NCBI GenBank assembly: GCA_030407505.1
Contig: JASDDH010000014.1
Span: 1 to 64,000 of the forward strand
DNA from: Planococcus sp. APC 4015
GTDB taxonomy: Bacteria > Actinomycetota > Actinomycetes > Actinomycetales > Microbacteriaceae
DNA length: 64,000 nt
Reading direction: 5' to 3'
Both the position numbers and the translations under genes were made by a program. Each line of letters opens with the position of its first letter. Position 1 is the first letter of the stretch. Shown here one piece after another: positions 34,607 through 43,779 of this stretch. Below the pieces are notes generated by a model, which saw only the letters and a list, made by a program, of their open reading frames with translations, did no database searches and was not told the DNA's origin.

Positions 34607-34977
34607 TGATCGTCATCGATCCGCGCTCCGCCGTCCCTCCGTTCGAGCAGCTGCGGGCGCAGGTGCAGGATGCCGTGGCATCGGGCGAGCTGCCGGCCGG
34701 CGGGCGGCTGCCGACCGTGCGGAGGCTCGCCGAGGATCTCGGGCTGGCGCCGGGCACCGTCGCCCGCGCGTACCGCGAACTCGAGGCGTCCGGGATCATC
34801 GAGACCCGCGGTCGCAACGGCACGTTCGTCTCGCCCCAGGGCGACCCCGCACGGCGTGAGGCGCAGCGTGCGGCCTCTGCGTTCGCGGAGCAGATGCGCG
34901 TGCTGCGGATGGACACCGACGAGGCTCTCGCCCTCGTCGCCGTCGCGCTCCGCGGCAACGCCGCCTCGGCAGGGTGA
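34606..34977 (+). CDS. GntR family regulator, YtrA-like
   Basis: A 123-residue short GntR repressor. A winged helix-turn-helix (PPFEQLRAQVQDAVASGELP ... LAEDLGLAPGTVARAYRELE ... GIIETRGRNGTFVS) occupies residues 10-80. It is followed by only about 40 helical residues, the YtrA-subfamily architecture, which lacks a ligand-binding domain. It is coupled to the preceding membrane protein gene by ATGA overlap. A matching operator lies in the operon promoter (33643-33662). YtrA-type regulators typically control adjacent transporters or membrane proteins induced by wall-active agents. Confidence 0.85.
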   Translation: MIVIDPRSAVPPFEQLRAQVQDAVASGELPAGGRLPTVRRLAEDLGLAPGTVARAYRELEASGIIETRGRNGTFVSPQGDPARREAQRAASAFAEQMRVLRMDTDEALALVAVALRGNAASAG

Positions 34978-35010
34978 CTCCGGCGGCCCCGGGTTCGCTC
35001 GCCGACGGCG

Positions 35011-36102
35011 TCAGTGTGCGAGAGCCTCGTCGATGAGCGCGACCACGTTCTCGGCGCCCTCGCGCGTGCCGACGCGGCTCGCGGCATCCGTCATGGCCTG
35101 CCGCGCAGCGGAATCGGCCAGGAGGGGCACGACCTCGCTGCGCACGCGGTCGCCCGTGAACTCGGCATCGGCGATGATGCGCGCGGCTCCCGCACGCACG
35201 GCCGAGGCGGCGTTCAGCGCCTGTTCGCCGTTGCCGACCGCGTAGGGCACGTAGACCGCCGGGATGCCGAGGGCGCTGATCTCGCTGACGGTGGCCGCGC
35301 CGGCGCGGGAGACGATGAGGTCGGCGAGCGAGAACGCGAGGTCCATGCGGTCGACGTAGCGCCGCACCGCATAGCCGGGCACACCGGGATCGGCGAGCTC
35401 GGAGCGCTCCCCCGTGACGTGCAGCAGCTGCCATCCGGCGGCGAGCACATCTCGCCACGCGTCACCGAAGGCGGCGTTGAGGCGCGCGGCGCCCAGTGAG
35501 CCGCCGAACACCAGCAGCGTCGGCGCCGCGGCGTCGAGCCCGAAGTATGCGGCCGCCTCGGACCGCGACGCATCGCGGTCGAGCTCGACGACCTCACGTC
35601 GCAGCGGCATGCCGACGAAACGCGCGCCTCTCAGCGCCGTGCCCTCGAATGCGACACCGACGGATGCCGCACTCCGCGCGCCGAGGATGTTCGCGAGCCC
35701 GGGCTTGGCGTTGGCTTCGTGCACGACGACGGGGATCCGCTCGCGCCGAGCTGCGGTGTAGGCGGGCGCCGCGGCGTAGCCGCCGAATCCCACGACGACG
35801 TCGACCCGGCGTGTGCGCAACATGGCTCGCACCTCGGCGACCGCGCGGGAGTACTTCGCGGGGAACGCTGCTGCGGCCCGGTTCGGGCGGCGCGGGAAGG
35901 GCAGTTTGTCGATGAACAGCAGCTCGTAGCCGCGCTCGGGCACGAGCCGGGCCTCGAGGCCCTCCCGCGTGCCGAGCACGAGGATGTCGGCATCGGGCTC
36001 GCGGCGACGCAGGGCGTCGGCGACAGCGAGCAGCGGATTGACGTGGCCGGCGGTGCCTCCCCCGGCGAGCAGATACGTGCGGTGTTCGGGGGAAGGTCTC
36101 AC
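35011..36102 (-). CDS. murG: UDP-GlcNAc transferase MurG (lipid II synthesis)
   Basis: Converts lipid I to lipid II at the inner face of the membrane. The 363-residue GT-B fold protein has LLAGGGTAGHVNPLLAVADA at the N-terminus, VVGFGGYAAAPAYTAA, VVHEANAKPGLAN, VFGGSLGAARLN and SRAGAATVSEISALGIPAVYVPYA (motifs abbreviated), which covers the UDP-GlcNAc site. GTG 36102 overlaps the ftsW stop as GTGA, fixing the start and coupling translation. It converges with the GntR gene 33 bases downstream. Confidence 0.95.
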   Translation of the reverse strand: MRPSPEHRTYLLAGGGTAGHVNPLLAVADALRRREPDADILVLGTREGLEARLVPERGYELLFIDKLPFPRRPNRAAAAFPAKYSRAVAEVRAMLRTRRVDVVVGFGGYAAAPAYTAARRERIPVVVHEANAKPGLANILGARSAASVGVAFEGTALRGARFVGMPLRREVVELDRDASRSEAAAYFGLDAAAPTLLVFGGSLGAARLNAAFGDAWRDVLAAGWQLLHVTGERSELADPGVPGYAVRRYVDRMDLAFSLADLIVSRAGAATVSEISALGIPAVYVPYAVGNGEQALNAASAVRAGAARIIADAEFTGDRVRSEVVPLLADSAARQAMTDAASRVGTREGAENVVALIDEALAH

Positions 36103-37355
36103 CCCGAGATCCTCCCACGCCGCACCGCGGGCGCCCGCACCGGGGCGGGGACGCGCTTGGCGGGCAGTGCCCGCGCGAACGACAGCAGAACACCGCACGC
36201 GACCAGCACCGAGAGCAGCGACGTGCCGCCTTGCGACATGAACGGGAGCGGCACGCCCAGCACCGGGAAGACCCGAAGCACCACGCCGACGTTGATGAGC
36301 GCCTGGCCCACGATCCAGATCGTGATGCCTCCCGACACGATGCGCACGAACGGGTCGTCGGTCTTGCGGATGACGTGGAAGGCGCCGACGGCGAACAGGG
36401 CGAAGAGCGCGAGCACCACGACGCACCCGATCAGTCCGAGTTCTTCCCCGACGATCGCGAAGATGTAGTCGTTCGCCGCGGCGGGCAGCCAGTCGTACTT
36501 CTCGCGGGAGTTGCCGAGTCCGAGCCCGAAGACACCGCCTCCTGCGAGGCCCCACACGCCGTGCAGGGGCTGATAGCAGTCGAAGTGGTAGTCGGCGAGG
36601 CAGTTCGGGTTGAGGAAGCTCATGAAGCGTCGCACGCGGTCGGGGCTCGTGACGGCGAGGTAGGCCACGGCGAGGGCTGCGCCGATCGCGGGCAGCACGA
36701 AGATGCGCAGCTTGACGCCCGAGAAGAAGAGCCCGGCGAGCACGATGAGGCCGAGCACCATCGCGGTGCCGAGGTCGTCTCCCGCCAGCACGGTGCCGAT
36801 GACGAGGATCGACACCGGCACGAGGGGGATGAACACGTGACGCCAGAGCCCGAGCAGGGTGCGCTTGCGATACAGGATGTAGCCGACCCAGAGCGCCAGC
36901 GCGAGCTTGAGGAACTCCGACGGCTGGGCCTGGAGGCCCGCGATCGAGATCCAGTTGCGGTTTCCGTACGCCTCGACGCCGAGGGGCGTGAACACCAGGA
37001 GCTGGAAGATCGTCGCCCCGATCAGCACCGGCCACGCGACGCGCTTCCAGAACTGCACAGGGAACCGGCTCGCGATGAACATCAGCGGTACGCCGATCAT
37101 CGCGAAGACGCCCTGCTTGATGACGGCGTCGAACGGCGACTCGCCGATCGCCGCCGAGTTCGCCGATGTGGCGGACAGGATCATGACGAGCCCGAAGATC
37201 GTCAGCAGAAGCGCGGTCGACGAGATGAGCAGGAACTCGCTCGGCACCGGCGCGAAGACGCGGCCGAGCGACACGCGCGCCGCCAGTCCACCCTTCGAAC
37301 CCGGGTCAGGCGGAAGCTGCTCCGGGGGCATCCGGGTCGACGTCGTGTTCGCCAT
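36099..37355 (-). CDS. ftsW: septal peptidoglycan glycosyltransferase FtsW (SEDS)
   Basis: A ten-helix SEDS polymerase that works with FtsI to polymerise lipid II at the septum; 418 residues. Visible are NRNWISIAGLQAQPSEFLKL, AGDDLGTAMVLG, the outer loop with NPNCLADYHFDCYQPLHG (two Cys, potential disulfide), GLGLGNSREKYDWLPAAAND, FAIVGEELGLIG and LPFMSQGGTSLL. ATG 37355 has GGAGG eight bases upstream and overlaps the 3' end of murD by 50 bases, an unusually long overlap. It is followed by murG with GTGA coupling. Confidence 0.95.
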   Translation of the reverse strand: MANTTSTRMPPEQLPPDPGSKGGLAARVSLGRVFAPVPSEFLLISSTALLLTIFGLVMILSATSANSAAIGESPFDAVIKQGVFAMIGVPLMFIASRFPVQFWKRVAWPVLIGATIFQLLVFTPLGVEAYGNRNWISIAGLQAQPSEFLKLALALWVGYILYRKRTLLGLWRHVFIPLVPVSILVIGTVLAGDDLGTAMVLGLIVLAGLFFSGVKLRIFVLPAIGAALAVAYLAVTSPDRVRRFMSFLNPNCLADYHFDCYQPLHGVWGLAGGGVFGLGLGNSREKYDWLPAAANDYIFAIVGEELGLIGCVVVLALFALFAVGAFHVIRKTDDPFVRIVSGGITIWIVGQALINVGVVLRVFPVLGVPLPFMSQGGTSLLSVLVACGVLLSFARALPAKRVPAPVRAPAVRRGRISG

Positions 37356-38856
37356 CCGCGCCCCCTCCGAGCCTCTTCTTCACCGCGGCGGCGAAACGCC
37401 GACCGCGGTCGGCGTAGGACGAGAACTGGTCGAAGGATGCCGCAGCGGGGGCGAGCAGAACAACGTCCCCGTCACGGGCGACATCCACCGCCACTTCCAC
37501 GACTTGCGCCATGACGTCTTCAGTCTCAGCGCCGTCGACCTCGAAAACCGGCACCCCGGGCGCGTGTCGCGAGAACGCAGCGACGACTGCGGTGCGATCT
37601 TCGCCGATCACGATGGCAGCCTTCGCCGTGGCACCCCGCCCGGCGACGAGGTCCGAGATGTCGACGCCCTTGAGCAGGCCGCCGACGACCCAGACCGCTC
37701 CCGGGTAGGCCGCGAGCGACGACGCCGCCGCGTGCGGGTTGGTCGCCTTCGAGTCGTCGACCCACGTGATGCCGCCGGTGACGGCCACGACCTCGATGCG
37801 ATGCGGATCGAGACGGAAGCCCTGCAGCGCTTGGCGGATCGCCGACGGGTCGACGTCGAGCGATCGCGCGAGCGCCGCGGCGGCGAGGATGTTCGACACG
37901 ATGTGCGGGGCCGACAGGCCCGACTCGGCCAGCAGTGCGAGGGTCGCGAACTCGAGCGCGCTCGTGCGTCGGTCCTCGAGGAACGCGCGATCGACGAGGA
38001 TGCCCTCGACGACACCGAGATCACTGGGGCCCGGGATGCCCAGATCGAAGCCGATCGCCCGGGCGCCGTCGACCACCTCGGCCTCCTCGACCATGCGCCG
38101 GGTGGCGGGGTCGGCCTTGTTGTACACGCAGGCGACGCGGGTGTTGTCGTAGACGAGCGCCTTCGCGTCGCGGTAGGCCTCGGCAGAGCCGTGCCACTCC
38201 AGGTGGTCGTCGGCGAGGTTGAGGCACACCGCCGCGTGCGGCGACACGCGTTCGGCGCCGCGCTGCAGCCCGAGGTACCAGAGCTGGTGGCTCGACAGCT
38301 CGACGACGAGGGCGTCGAACCCGGCGGGGTCGCGCACGGCATCGAGCACCGGTGTCCCGATGTTTCCCACGGGCGCCGCCCGCAGGCCGCCCGCGGACAG
38401 CATCGTCGCGGTGAGCCGGGTGGTCGTCGTCTTGCCGTTCGTCCCGGTGATGAGGATCCAGTCCGCCGCGCTGCCGTCCGGGCGCACGACCTTGTCGCGC
38501 ACGCGCCAGGCGAGCTCGATGTCGCCCCACAGGGCGATGCCGGCATCCTGCACCCAGGCGATGACCGGATGCGAGGGCGCGAAGCCCGGCGAGGCGACCA
38601 CGACGTCGGGCTCGAACGCGACGAGCTCGGCGGGCACGCGGTCCAGCGACCCGGTCCACAGACGCGCTCCGATGACGGGCAGCAGCGCCGCGTACTCTTC
38701 GTCGGCTTTCTCGGTCACGACGAGCACATCGGCGCCGAGCTCGGCCAGGGTGTCGGCGACCGAGAAGCCCGTGACCGACAGCCCCAGCACCGCGACGCGC
38801 AGACCCGACCAGTCGGCGTGCCAGCTGGTCAGACCGACCAGTCGCTCTGCCGTCAC
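37306..38856 (-). CDS. murD: UDP-N-acetylmuramoylalanine--D-glutamate ligase
   Basis: Adds D-Glu to UDP-MurNAc-L-Ala; 516 residues. The P-loop GTNGKTTTTRLTATM lies at about 137-151, with ELSSHQLWYLG and DDHLEWHGS following, and the C-terminal ligase domain has WVDDSKATNPHAA. The frame is open far upstream through mraY, but GTG 38856, overlapping the mraY stop as GTGA, gives the expected N-terminus. The C-terminus carries an acidic tail (DGEHDVDPDAPGAASA) that extends over the ftsW start. Confidence 0.95.
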   Translation of the reverse strand: MTAERLVGLTSWHADWSGLRVAVLGLSVTGFSVADTLAELGADVLVVTEKADEEYAALLPVIGARLWTGSLDRVPAELVAFEPDVVVASPGFAPSHPVIAWVQDAGIALWGDIELAWRVRDKVVRPDGSAADWILITGTNGKTTTTRLTATMLSAGGLRAAPVGNIGTPVLDAVRDPAGFDALVVELSSHQLWYLGLQRGAERVSPHAAVCLNLADDHLEWHGSAEAYRDAKALVYDNTRVACVYNKADPATRRMVEEAEVVDGARAIGFDLGIPGPSDLGVVEGILVDRAFLEDRRTSALEFATLALLAESGLSAPHIVSNILAAAALARSLDVDPSAIRQALQGFRLDPHRIEVVAVTGGITWVDDSKATNPHAAASSLAAYPGAVWVVGGLLKGVDISDLVAGRGATAKAAIVIGEDRTAVVAAFSRHAPGVPVFEVDGAETEDVMAQVVEVAVDVARDGDVVLLAPAAASFDQFSSYADRGRRFAAAVKKRLGGGADGEHDVDPDAPGAASA

Positions 38857-39962
38857 GTGCGGGCCAGCCACTCGACGTAGAACAGGCCGATGCCCGATAC
38901 CGCGAGGATGCCCGCGATCATCCACATCCTCACCACGATCGTGATCTCGAGCCAGCCGCGCATCTCGAGGTGATGGTGGAACGGGCTCATCAGGAACAGG
39001 CGTTTGCCTCGGCTCAGCTTGAAGTACAGACGCTGCAGGATCACCGACCCGGGACCGATGATGAACGCACCGGCCACGAGCACCGCGAGCAGCTCGGTGC
39101 GGGTGAGGATGGCCATGGCCGCGATGACGCCGCCGATCGCCATCGAGCCGACGTCTCCCATGAAGACCTCGGCCTTGGGCGCGTTCCACCAGAGGAAGCC
39201 CACGAGGGCGCCGATGAACGCCGCGGAGATGATGGCCAGGTCGAACGGGTCGCGGGTCTGATAGCAGGCGGCCTCGAGTCCCTCGGTCACCGTGGCGCCG
39301 GAGCAGGACTGGTTGAACTGCCAGAATGCGATGAGGCTGTACGCGCCGACGACGAAGATGCCGGCACCGGCGGCGAGTCCGTCCAGACCGTCGGTCACAT
39401 TGACGCTGTTCGAGAAGGCGACGCCGATGAAGGTGACCCAGAGCAGATAGAGGATCGTCCCCACCACGACGCCGAGGGTGAGGAATCCCAGCCAGGGTAT
39501 GTCGCGGAACACCGAGATGTAGGGCGAGGCGGGCGTCTGGCCGGCCGCGTTGGGGAACATCAGCGACACGATGCCGAACGGCACCGCGACCAGCACCTGG
39601 CCCACGACCTTGCGCCAGCCCGAGAGACCGAGGCTGCGCTGACTGCGCACCTTCATGAAGTCGTCGATGAAGCCGACGGCCCCGAATCCCAGCATCATCC
39701 ACACCACGAGCCACCCGGAGATGGTCGGAGGGTTGTTGCCGGCGTAGGTGCCGACGAGGTACCCGACGAGCGTGCCGGCGATGAAGATCGTGCCGCCCAT
39801 CGTGGGGGTGCCGCGCTTCTCGCCGTGGCTCGGGTTGCGCACGTCGTCGGGCGTTCGGATGACCTGACCCCAGCCCCACTTGCGGAACAGCCGGAGGAAG
39901 ACCGGGGTGAGGAAGAGAGTGAAGGCCAGCGAGATCGCTGCGGCGGTCAGGAGTGATCTCAC
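38853..39962 (-). CDS. mraY: phospho-MurNAc-pentapeptide translocase MraY
   Basis: Transfers phospho-MurNAc-pentapeptide to undecaprenyl phosphate, giving lipid I. The 369-residue, ten-helix enzyme has GEKRGTPTMGGTIFIAG near the N-terminus, NVTDGLDGLAAG (catalytic Asp region), FLWWNAPKAEVFMGDVGS and a His-rich loop (SPFHHHLEMRG). GTG 39962 overlaps the murF stop as GTGA. It lies in the murF-mraY-murD-ftsW-murG operon core. Confidence 0.96.
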   Translation of the reverse strand: MRSLLTAAAISLAFTLFLTPVFLRLFRKWGWGQVIRTPDDVRNPSHGEKRGTPTMGGTIFIAGTLVGYLVGTYAGNNPPTISGWLVVWMMLGFGAVGFIDDFMKVRSQRSLGLSGWRKVVGQVLVAVPFGIVSLMFPNAAGQTPASPYISVFRDIPWLGFLTLGVVVGTILYLLWVTFIGVAFSNSVNVTDGLDGLAAGAGIFVVGAYSLIAFWQFNQSCSGATVTEGLEAACYQTRDPFDLAIISAAFIGALVGFLWWNAPKAEVFMGDVGSMAIGGVIAAMAILTRTELLAVLVAGAFIIGPGSVILQRLYFKLSRGKRLFLMSPFHHHLEMRGWLEITIVVRMWMIAGILAVSGIGLFYVEWLART

Positions 39963-41371
39963 GAGAACGATTCTCCCAGACGATCCCCCAGGAACCGCAG
40001 CCCCGCCGCGTTGGACGACTTGACGAGCACGCGGTCGCCGTCGCGCAGTTCCGACAGGAGGTAGTCGTAGGCCTCGTCGGCCGAGGCGAAGAACACCGCC
40101 TCGTCGTCCCACGATCCCTGGCCGATCGCCGAGATGAACAGACGACGGGCGTCGGCACCCACCACGACGATGCGCGGGATGCGCAGGCGGACCGCGAGCT
40201 CCGCGACGCGGTCGTGCTCTTCGCCCGAGAACTCCCCCAGCTCGCTCATCGCGCCCAGCACCGCGACCATGCGCTCGTCGGGCCCGGTGATCTGCGCGAG
40301 GGTGCGCAGCGCCGCAGCCATCGAGTCGGGACTCGCGTTGTAGGCGTCGTTGATGATGCGCACGCGGTCCGAGCCGAGGGGCTGCATGCGCCATCGCTCG
40401 GCGATGTCGATGGTCTCGAGTCGCTCGATGCAGTCCGCCAGCGGCACGCCGAGCGCCGTGGCAGCCGCGATCGCCGCGAGGGCGTTCATGACGTGGTGCT
40501 CGCCGAGCACCCTCAGTCGCAGCGGCAGGGTCTCGCCCGCGACGGTCACACGGCAGGTGGTGCCGGATGCCGAGACCACGACCTCGTCGCCGCGCACCTC
40601 GGCCGCGTCTCCGCGCCCGAACCAGACCACCGAGCACCCCTGCTCGGCGGCGATGGGCGCCATCGCGGCCACACGGGAGTCGTCGGCGTTGAGGACCGCG
40701 ATCCCTCCGGGACGGAGGGCGCGGACGAGCTCGGACTTCGCGGCGAAGGTCGCCTCGATGCCCCCGAAGCCGCCGGCGTGGGCCATGCCGACCATCAGGA
40801 CGACCCCGATGTCGGGCTTGACGAGACCGGCCAGACGGGCGATCTCGCCGGGCGCACTGGCGCCGAACTCGCTGACGAGGAACCGCGTGTCATCGGTGAC
40901 GCGCAGCATCGTCAGCGGCGCTCCGACCTCGTTGTTGAACGAGGCCTTCGGCGAGACGGTCTCGCCCTCGCCCTCGAGGATGCGGGCGAGGAGGTTCTTC
41001 GTCGTGGTCTTGCCGTTGGAGCCGGTGATGCCGACGATGCGCAGGCTGCCACGGGTGCGCACGTCGGCGACCACGAGGCGGGCGAGGTCTGCGAGGGCCG
41101 CGACGACATCGGCGACCACGATCTGCGACACGGCATCGTCGACCACGTGCTCGACGATGGCGACCGCCGCGCCGCGCTCGACGGCTGCGCCGACGAAGCG
41201 ATGCCCGTCGGTGGTCTCGCCGGGCTTCGCCACGAACACTCCGCCTGCCTCGATGAGCCGGGAGTCGGTGTCGACGGCACCCGAGACGATCGTGTCGGGG
41301 GTGTCGCCACCGGCGAGGTGGAGTTCGCCGTGCAGTGCCTCGGACATGCGGGCGAGAGTGAGGTGGATCAT
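39959..41371 (-). CDS. murF: UDP-MurNAc-tripeptide--D-Ala-D-Ala ligase
   Basis: Adds D-Ala-D-Ala to complete the pentapeptide; 470 residues. The P-loop GSNGKTTTKNLL is at about 115-126. The Mur signature segments EFGASAPGEI, NADDSRVAAM and INDAYNASPDSM are present in order. It starts 34 bases after ftsI. In most actinobacteria murE lies between these two genes; here it does not. Confidence 0.96.
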   Translation of the reverse strand: MIHLTLARMSEALHGELHLAGGDTPDTIVSGAVDTDSRLIEAGGVFVAKPGETTDGHRFVGAAVERGAAVAIVEHVVDDAVSQIVVADVVAALADLARLVVADVRTRGSLRIVGITGSNGKTTTKNLLARILEGEGETVSPKASFNNEVGAPLTMLRVTDDTRFLVSEFGASAPGEIARLAGLVKPDIGVVLMVGMAHAGGFGGIEATFAAKSELVRALRPGGIAVLNADDSRVAAMAPIAAEQGCSVVWFGRGDAAEVRGDEVVVSASGTTCRVTVAGETLPLRLRVLGEHHVMNALAAIAAATALGVPLADCIERLETIDIAERWRMQPLGSDRVRIINDAYNASPDSMAAALRTLAQITGPDERMVAVLGAMSELGEFSGEEHDRVAELAVRLRIPRIVVVGADARRLFISAIGQGSWDDEAVFFASADEAYDYLLSELRDGDRVLVKSSNAAGLRFLGDRLGESFS

Positions 41372-41405
41372 CGGTTCTCCGGCCGCTCGTGGATCGCGGC
41401 CACGC

Positions 41406-43190
41406 TCAGCCGAATTTCGGGAGCAGCGTGGGCGTCGTGGTGGTGGGCATGACGCGGTACGTCTTCAGCACCTGGGTGATCGCCTTCTGGAACGCGGTCG
41501 CGTTGGCCGCAGACGACTTTACCTTCGTCGGTTCGTCGAGGGTGACGACCACGACGTACTCGGGATCCTCGATCGGGGCCATGCCCACCATGGTCGTGTA
41601 GTAGACGCCGTTCTTGTAGCCGCCGGCACCATCGGACTTCTCACCGGTGCCCGTCTTGCCGCCGATGCGGTAGCCGTCCACGGCGAGCGTCTTGGACAGC
41701 GCCCCCTGGATGAACACGTTCTCGAGCATGAGGCGTGTGTCGTAGGCGGTCTGCGCGCTGACGACCTGCACGGGTTCGGGCAGCTCGGGGGCGACGACCG
41801 TGCCGTCGGCGGCGGTGCAGGATTCGACCAGCGACAGCGGCATCCGCACGCCGTCGTTGCCGATCGCCGCGTAGGCGCCGGCGAGCTCGGGCATCGTCGT
41901 GGTGAGGCCCTGCCCGTACGAGGTGTTGTACTTCGTCTGGTTGTCCCATTGGTCGGGCGTGCGCAGCGATCCGCTCGCCTCGCCCTGGAATCCGACGGAA
42001 CTGCCCTGACCGATGCCGAAGCGCGAGAGGTAGTCGTAGCGGGTCTGGTCGTCGACCTTCTCGCTGAAGTGCGAGATGCCGGCGTTCGACGAGTCCATCA
42101 GGACGCCGGCGAGCGTGTACGTGTAGGCGGGGTGCCCGAAGGCGTCGCGGACGCGCGCACCGTTGGGGAAGGTCTCGAAGCCCGACGAGACCACCGTCGA
42201 CGTCGGGGTCTGCCCACCGGCATCCATCACGGTCGCCGCCGTGAGCGCCTTGAACGTCGAACCCGGCTCGAACGTGCCTCGGAAGATCTGGCTGCTGCGG
42301 TCGCTCTCGGCCGATCCCTCGACGTTGTTCGGGTCGAGCGTCGGGTACTCCGCGGCGGCACGGATCTTGCCGGTCGCCGTCTCGACGACCAGGATCGCGC
42401 CGCGCTGCGCGGCCATGTCTTGCACCTGCTCCGCGATGAGCTGCGTCATGTACCACTGCAGGTCGCGGTTGATCGTGAGCTTCAGCGTGCCGCCGTCCAC
42501 GGCGTCGACCTGGCGTTCCGTGCCCGGGATCGTGACGCCGTCCTTGCCCTGCTGATAGCTCAGCGAGCCGTTCGTGGCCGTCAGGCACTGGTTCTGGGCG
42601 ATCTCGAGCCCTTCGAGCGGTTCGCCGTCGGAGCTCATGAAGCCGACGAGGTTGCCGCCGACGGCGCCGTCGGGGTAGGTGCGCGCCGGGTGCGACGTGC
42701 AGACGAGGTAGGGCACGCCGATGTCGGCGAGCTCCCGGTACTGCTCGGTCGACACTCCATCGGCCAGCACCGCGTACCGGGACTCGGAGTTGGCGGCGAG
42801 GGCGTCGCCCACGATCTTCTGCACGTCCTCGACGCTCTTCTCCAGCACCTCGGCGATGTCGCTCGACACGGCCGACCACGGCTGTGCGGTCGACTCCCCC
42901 CCGGCGATCTGCGCGTCGATCTGGGTGATCAGGAGCGGGTCGAGCTGGCAGTCGTACTGCAGGATGCTGCCCGCGAGCGTCTGGCCCGTCTCGTCGACGA
43001 TCGACCCGCGGGTGCCGTAGAGGGTCTGATTCGCACCGAACGCCATCTCCATCGAATCCTCGATGTGCTCGTCGGCGTTGACGACCTGGATGTCGACGAG
43101 GCGCACGAGGAAGACGCCGAGCACCGCGAGGACGACGGCGAGAGCGACCACCGTGCGGCGGCGCGGGCCCCTCGTGCTTCTCGTGGTCAT
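41406..43190 (-). CDS. ftsI: septal transpeptidase FtsI (PBP3, class B PBP)
   Basis: Cross-links septal peptidoglycan, partnering FtsW. The 594-residue protein has a cytosolic basic N-terminus and one membrane helix (about 13-30). A dimerisation region (about 35-230) follows, including RGSIVDETGQTLA. The transpeptidase domain has the active-site STFK (Ser311), the SSN motif (367-369) and KTGTGEK near residue 520. It starts three bases after the ftsL-like stop. This corresponds to pbpB of mycobacteria. Confidence 0.95.
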   Translation of the reverse strand: MTTRSTRGPRRRTVVALAVVLAVLGVFLVRLVDIQVVNADEHIEDSMEMAFGANQTLYGTRGSIVDETGQTLAGSILQYDCQLDPLLITQIDAQIAGGESTAQPWSAVSSDIAEVLEKSVEDVQKIVGDALAANSESRYAVLADGVSTEQYRELADIGVPYLVCTSHPARTYPDGAVGGNLVGFMSSDGEPLEGLEIAQNQCLTATNGSLSYQQGKDGVTIPGTERQVDAVDGGTLKLTINRDLQWYMTQLIAEQVQDMAAQRGAILVVETATGKIRAAAEYPTLDPNNVEGSAESDRSSQIFRGTFEPGSTFKALTAATVMDAGGQTPTSTVVSSGFETFPNGARVRDAFGHPAYTYTLAGVLMDSSNAGISHFSEKVDDQTRYDYLSRFGIGQGSSVGFQGEASGSLRTPDQWDNQTKYNTSYGQGLTTTMPELAGAYAAIGNDGVRMPLSLVESCTAADGTVVAPELPEPVQVVSAQTAYDTRLMLENVFIQGALSKTLAVDGYRIGGKTGTGEKSDGAGGYKNGVYYTTMVGMAPIEDPEYVVVVTLDEPTKVKSSAANATAFQKAITQVLKTYRVMPTTTTPTLLPKFG

Positions 43191-43194
43191 GTAC

Positions 43195-43779
43195 TCAGTG
43201 TGTGCTGGGGGTGGGCAGGCCGTCGGTCAGCGGCGGCGGTGTGTTCGAGACTCCGCCGGTCAGATCGGCGGGGACCTCTTCGGTCGGCACGGCCGCGATC
43301 GTCGCATCGGGGGCGGTCACGAGAGGGGTGGAGGTGATGAGCGAGTTCGCGACGGATCCGCGGTTGTACGCGTCGACGGTGGAGTACCACGACGCCGCGA
43401 TCCCCGCGCCGCTGAGTGCGCCGTCGCTGAGTCGCACGAAGTTCGGCGATTCGTCGATCACCATGCCGAGCGCACCGGCGTTCGCCGCGAGGTACTGGGG
43501 CGAGCTGAGCCCGGCGAGGTCGTCGGTGACGATCTGGCGGTCCCACGTCAGCTGGCGCTGCTCGTTGGTGAGCGTCGATATCTCGTACGAGGTCTGGGTC
43601 GTGAGGATCGACAGACCCATCTGGGCGGCACCGATGAGGAACGTCCCGAGCACGGCGACGACGCCGTACACGAGCTTCGGGCGGCGACGGCGCGCGGGCT
43701 GTCCGACCGCCTGGAGGCGGCGACCCGGCGCATCCTGCCGTGAGGGGAGGATCGCGGGGGCGATGGCTGTGGCGCTCAT
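43195..43779 (-). CDS. FtsL-like bitopic division protein
   Basis: A 194-residue protein in the ftsL position between rsmH and ftsI. A basic cytosolic N-terminus (RRRRPK at about 30-35), one membrane helix (about 38-58), then a short coiled-coil-prone region ([20 protein letters not shown]) and a Thr/Pro/Ala-rich extracytoplasmic tail. This matches the poorly conserved FtsL/DivIC class (mycobacterial Rv2164c). It likely joins FtsQ in activating FtsWI. Its ATG overlaps the rsmH stop (ATGA). Confidence 0.75.
   Translation of the reverse strand: MSATAIAPAILPSRQDAPGRRLQAVGQPARRRRPKLVYGVVAVLGTFLIGAAQMGLSILTTQTSYEISTLTNEQRQLTWDRQIVTDDLAGLSSPQYLAANAGALGMVIDESPNFVRLSDGALSGAGIAASWYSTVDAYNRGSVANSLITSTPLVTAPDATIAAVPTEEVPADLTGGVSNTPPPLTDGLPTPSTH

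Noticed and set aside
35011..37035. A 674-residue apparent N-terminal extension of MurG
   Set aside because: The extension is an out-of-frame reading of ftsW. GTG 36102 gives the conserved GGGTAGH N-terminus.
37306..40158. A 950-residue apparent fusion of mraY-frame sequence with MurD
   Set aside because: Upstream part is the wrong frame of mraY. GTG 38856 overlapping the mraY stop as GTGA gives a normal MurD.
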